Below the pieces are notes generated by a model. That model saw only the letters and a list, made by a program, of their open reading frames with translations, was not told the origin of the DNA and did not search any database. The position numbers and the translations under genes were made by a program. A DNA stretch of 7,181 bases. Source: Pseudomonadota bacterium (GTDB lineage Bacteria; Pseudomonadota; Alphaproteobacteria; Rhizobiales; Hyphomicrobiaceae). The stretch lies in the NCBI GenBank assembly GCA_021813195.1, contig JAKALI010000203.1, positions 1 to 7,181 of the forward strand. Reading direction: 5' to 3'. Positions 5,261 through 7,181 of this stretch are shown here, one piece after another; the first letter of the stretch is position 1, and each line of letters starts with the position of its first letter.

Positions 5261-5608
5261 ATGCCCGCGATGTCGGCGGGGCGCGAGACGCCCGACGACG
5301 GTGGAGACGAACATGGCCGAACCAGCATCGTGACCAAGACGCGGCCGAAGACCAAAAAGCCGTCGCTTTATAAGGTATTGTTGCTCAACGACGACTACAC
5401 GCCGATGGAGTTCGTTGTCCACGTCCTGGAGAAGTTCTTCAATAAAGGCCGCCAGGAGGCGACGACCATCATGCTCAAAGTCCATCATGAAGGCGTAGGA
5501 ATTTGCGGCGTCTACACATACGAAGTCGCCGAATCCAAAGTCACGCTGGTGATGGATTTCTCGCGCCAGCACGGCCATCCCCTTCAATGCACCTTGGAGA
5601 AAGAGTAG
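5261..5608 (+). CDS. clpS: ATP-dependent Clp protease adaptor ClpS (N-degron recognin)
   Basis: ClpS is the small cytoplasmic adaptor that binds proteins with N-terminal Leu, Phe, Trp or Tyr and delivers them to ClpA for degradation by ClpAP. The core is unmistakable: [37 protein letters not shown], followed by [24 protein letters not shown] and [10 protein letters not shown]. Counting from the ATG at 5261, the product has 115 residues; Asn43-Asp44-Asp45 and His75 correspond to the N-degron pocket residues. The start is uncertain. The ATG at 5261 (or 5270) gives a normal ClpS length but has no good Shine-Dalgarno sequence. The TTG at 5129 has GGAGG 4 bases upstream and would add 44 residues without family resemblance. 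A third ATG (5313) with good GGAG spacing is out of frame. clpA starts 7 bases after the stop, so the two are co-transcribed. Confidence 0.93.
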   Translation: MPAMSAGRETPDDGGDEHGRTSIVTKTRPKTKKPSLYKVLLLNDDYTPMEFVVHVLEKFFNKGRQEATTIMLKVHHEGVGICGVYTYEVAESKVTLVMDFSRQHGHPLQCTLEKE

Positions 5609-5615
5609 GTCTGAC

Positions 5616-7181
5616 GTGGTATCCTTCTCGAAGAACCTCGAAGCCTCCCTCCACCGCGCGCTTGAATACGCAAACGCGCGCAATCATGAGTACGCAACGC
5701 TTGAACATCTTCTTGCTGCCCTCATTGACGATCGGGACGCTTCCGCTGTGATGCGAGCCTGCAAGGTGGACCTCGAGCGGCTCCGGCAGCGCGTCAATGA
5801 CTTCCTCGACAAGGAATTGTCGTCCATCGTCTCCAAGGGCGTATCCGAGGCATCGCCGACGCAAGGCTTTCAGCGCGTGATCCACCGCGCCATGGTGCAT
5901 GTGCAGTCATCCGGCCGCGAAGAGGTGACGGGGGCCAGCGTTCTCGTAGCGATCTTTGCGGAGCGCGAGAGCCACGCGGCCTTTTTCCTGCACGAGCAGG
6001 ATATGACCCGCTTCGATGCCGTGCAGTACATTAGTCATGGCATTCCGAAGCGGCCCGGACTGAGCGAGCCGCGCGTACCGCGCGGAGCGGATGATCACGA
6101 CTCGGCCGAGAGCGGCTCCGAGGACCGCAAGGGTCAGCAGGACGCGCTGCAGTCGTTCTGCGTCAACCTCAACCGCAAAGCGCGCGATGGAAAGATTGAC
6201 CCGCTGATTGGTCGGGAAGCGGAAGTGCTGCGCACGATCCAGGTCTTGTGCCGCCGCCAGAAGAATAACCCGCTGTTGGTGGGGGACCCGGGTGTCGGAA
6301 AGACAGCGATCGCGGAAGGTTTGGCCCGCAAAATCGTTCGTGGGGAGGTCCCCGAAGTGCTGGCCGACGCCACCATCTTCGCCCTCGACATGGGCGCGCT
6401 TCTGGCCGGCACGCGTTATCGCGGCGACTTCGAGGAGCGGCTGAAAGCCGTCATGAAGGAGGCGGAGGCCTACCCAGGTGCCGTGCTGTTCATCGATGAG
6501 ATCCATACGGTCATCGGCGCGGGCGCAACCTCGGGCGGCGCCATGGACGCCTCAAATCTGCTCAAGCCGGCGCTGCAGTCGGGCGCGCTGCGGTGTATCG
6601 GCTCGACCACGTACAAAGAGTACCGGCAACATTTTGAGAAAGACCGCGCACTCGTTCGCCGCTTCCAGAAGATCGACGTGAAGGAGCCGACGATTCCCGA
6701 CACGATCGAGATCCTGAAGGGGCTCAAACCCTACTTCGAGGACTACCATCGGCTGAAATACACCAACGATGCCATTAAAGCCGCGGTCGAATTGTCGGCG
6801 CGCTACATTCATGATCGAAAGTTGCCGGACAAGGCGATCGACGTGATCGACGAGTCGGGCGCGGCACAGATGCTCGTGCCCGAGGGCAAGCGTAAGAAGA
6901 AGATCACCGTCAAGGAAATCGAGGCGACGGTGGCGACGATGGCGCGCATTCCGCCCAAGACGGTCACGAAATCCGATGCGGAGGTGCTCGGCAATCTTGA
7001 GCGCGATTTGAAACGTCTGGTGTTTGGTCAGGACAAGGCGATCACCGCGCTGGCCTCCGCGATCAAGCTGGCGCGCGCGGGGCTGCGCGAGCCAGAAAAA
7101 CCCATCGGTTGCTATCTCTTCTCCGGTCCAACGGGCGTCGGCAAGACGGAGGTCGCGCGCCAGCTCGCTAACCTCTTGGGC
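5616..7181 (+). CDS. clpA: ATP-dependent Clp protease ATP-binding subunit ClpA, truncated by window edge
   Basis: ClpA is the AAA+ hexameric unfoldase that threads substrates into ClpP and receives N-degron substrates from ClpS. 522 codons are seen, running off the right edge. The N-domain (about residues 1-145, MVSFSKNLEASLHRALEYAN with HEYATLEHLLAALIDD) is where ClpS docks. A charged linker (158-172) leads to the first AAA+ module: Walker A GDPGVGKT (223-230), Walker B VLFIDE (290-295), sensor GSTT (329-332) and arginine-finger region RRF (348-350). The second module begins near FGQDKAI, with Walker A GPTGVGKT (504-511). Its Walker B, the ClpP-binding loop and the C-terminus are beyond the window; the family is about 750-800 residues. 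The GTG start at 5616 follows AGG (5607-5609), which overlaps the clpS stop, 6 bases upstream; no in-frame ATG fits the family N-terminus. Confidence 0.97.
   Translation, partial: MVSFSKNLEASLHRALEYANARNHEYATLEHLLAALIDDRDASAVMRACKVDLERLRQRVNDFLDKELSSIVSKGVSEASPTQGFQRVIHRAMVHVQSSGREEVTGASVLVAIFAERESHAAFFLHEQDMTRFDAVQYISHGIPKRPGLSEPRVPRGADDHDSAESGSEDRKGQQDALQSFCVNLNRKARDGKIDPLIGREAEVLRTIQVLCRRQKNNPLLVGDPGVGKTAIAEGLARKIVRGEVPEVLADATIFALDMGALLAGTRYRGDFEERLKAVMKEAEAYPGAVLFIDEIHTVIGAGATSGGAMDASNLLKPALQSGALRCIGSTTYKEYRQHFEKDRALVRRFQKIDVKEPTIPDTIEILKGLKPYFEDYHRLKYTNDAIKAAVELSARYIHDRKLPDKAIDVIDESGAAQMLVPEGKRKKKITVKEIEATVATMARIPPKTVTKSDAEVLGNLERDLKRLVFGQDKAITALASAIKLARAGLREPEKPIGCYLFSGPTGVGKTEVARQLANLLG

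Noticed and set aside
5907..6506. 199-codon antisense frame within clpA
   Set aside because: It is antisense to the conserved ClpA N-domain and first AAA+ module; no independent motif or start signal supports it.
1..7181. Mobile elements, CRISPR arrays, tRNA or rRNA genes, defence systems
   Set aside because: I saw no transposase or integrase motifs, no regularly spaced repeat array, no tRNA-like cloverleaf and no rRNA sequence; the coding content is core metabolism, translation and proteolysis.

Overview
The window looks like a stretch of chromosome from an alphaproteobacterium, probably of the Hyphomicrobiales/Rhizobiales type. The evidence is a complex I NDUFA12-family accessory subunit (known in bacteria mainly from Alphaproteobacteria), a DUF2155 protein, a long-form ribosomal protein S2 with an alphaproteobacterial C-terminal extension, a B12-type ribonucleotide reductase, and high-GC coding sequence throughout. 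The genus cannot be fixed from the sequence alone. All protein-coding genes are recognisable core functions. I see no mobile element, CRISPR array, tRNA or rRNA, and no convincing undescribed multi-gene system.

Layout: positions 1-641 (minus strand) hold the N-terminal 213 codons of nrdJ, the adenosylcobalamin-dependent class II ribonucleotide reductase, running off the left edge. A gene-free divergent region of about 600 bases follows (642-1239). It carries a good NrdR-box-like palindrome, a weaker second box 33 bases away, a helically phased 11-base direct repeat and a larger imperfect repeat pair. On the plus strand come the NDUFA12 homologue (1240-1644), an exported DUF2155 protein (1733-2350), rpsB (2608-3594), tsf (3710-4654), a second gene-poor region of about 600 bases (4655-5260), clpS (start uncertain, ending 5608) and clpA (5616 to the right edge, 522 codons seen).

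The genes fall into functional pairs. nrdJ makes deoxyribonucleotides and is probably controlled by NrdR from the divergent region. NDUFA12 and DUF2155 are neighbours in many alphaproteobacteria as remembered, and serve the membrane and cell envelope. rpsB and tsf are the classic translation pair. clpS and clpA, 7 bases apart, encode the N-degron adaptor and the unfoldase that feeds ClpP.

The points most worth a second look are non-coding: the putative NrdR operators, and the clpS leader, where two consecutive hairpins precede a strong Shine-Dalgarno sequence and a TTG codon in frame with clpS. The absence of pyrH-frr directly after tsf, with clpS-clpA there instead, is also notable.
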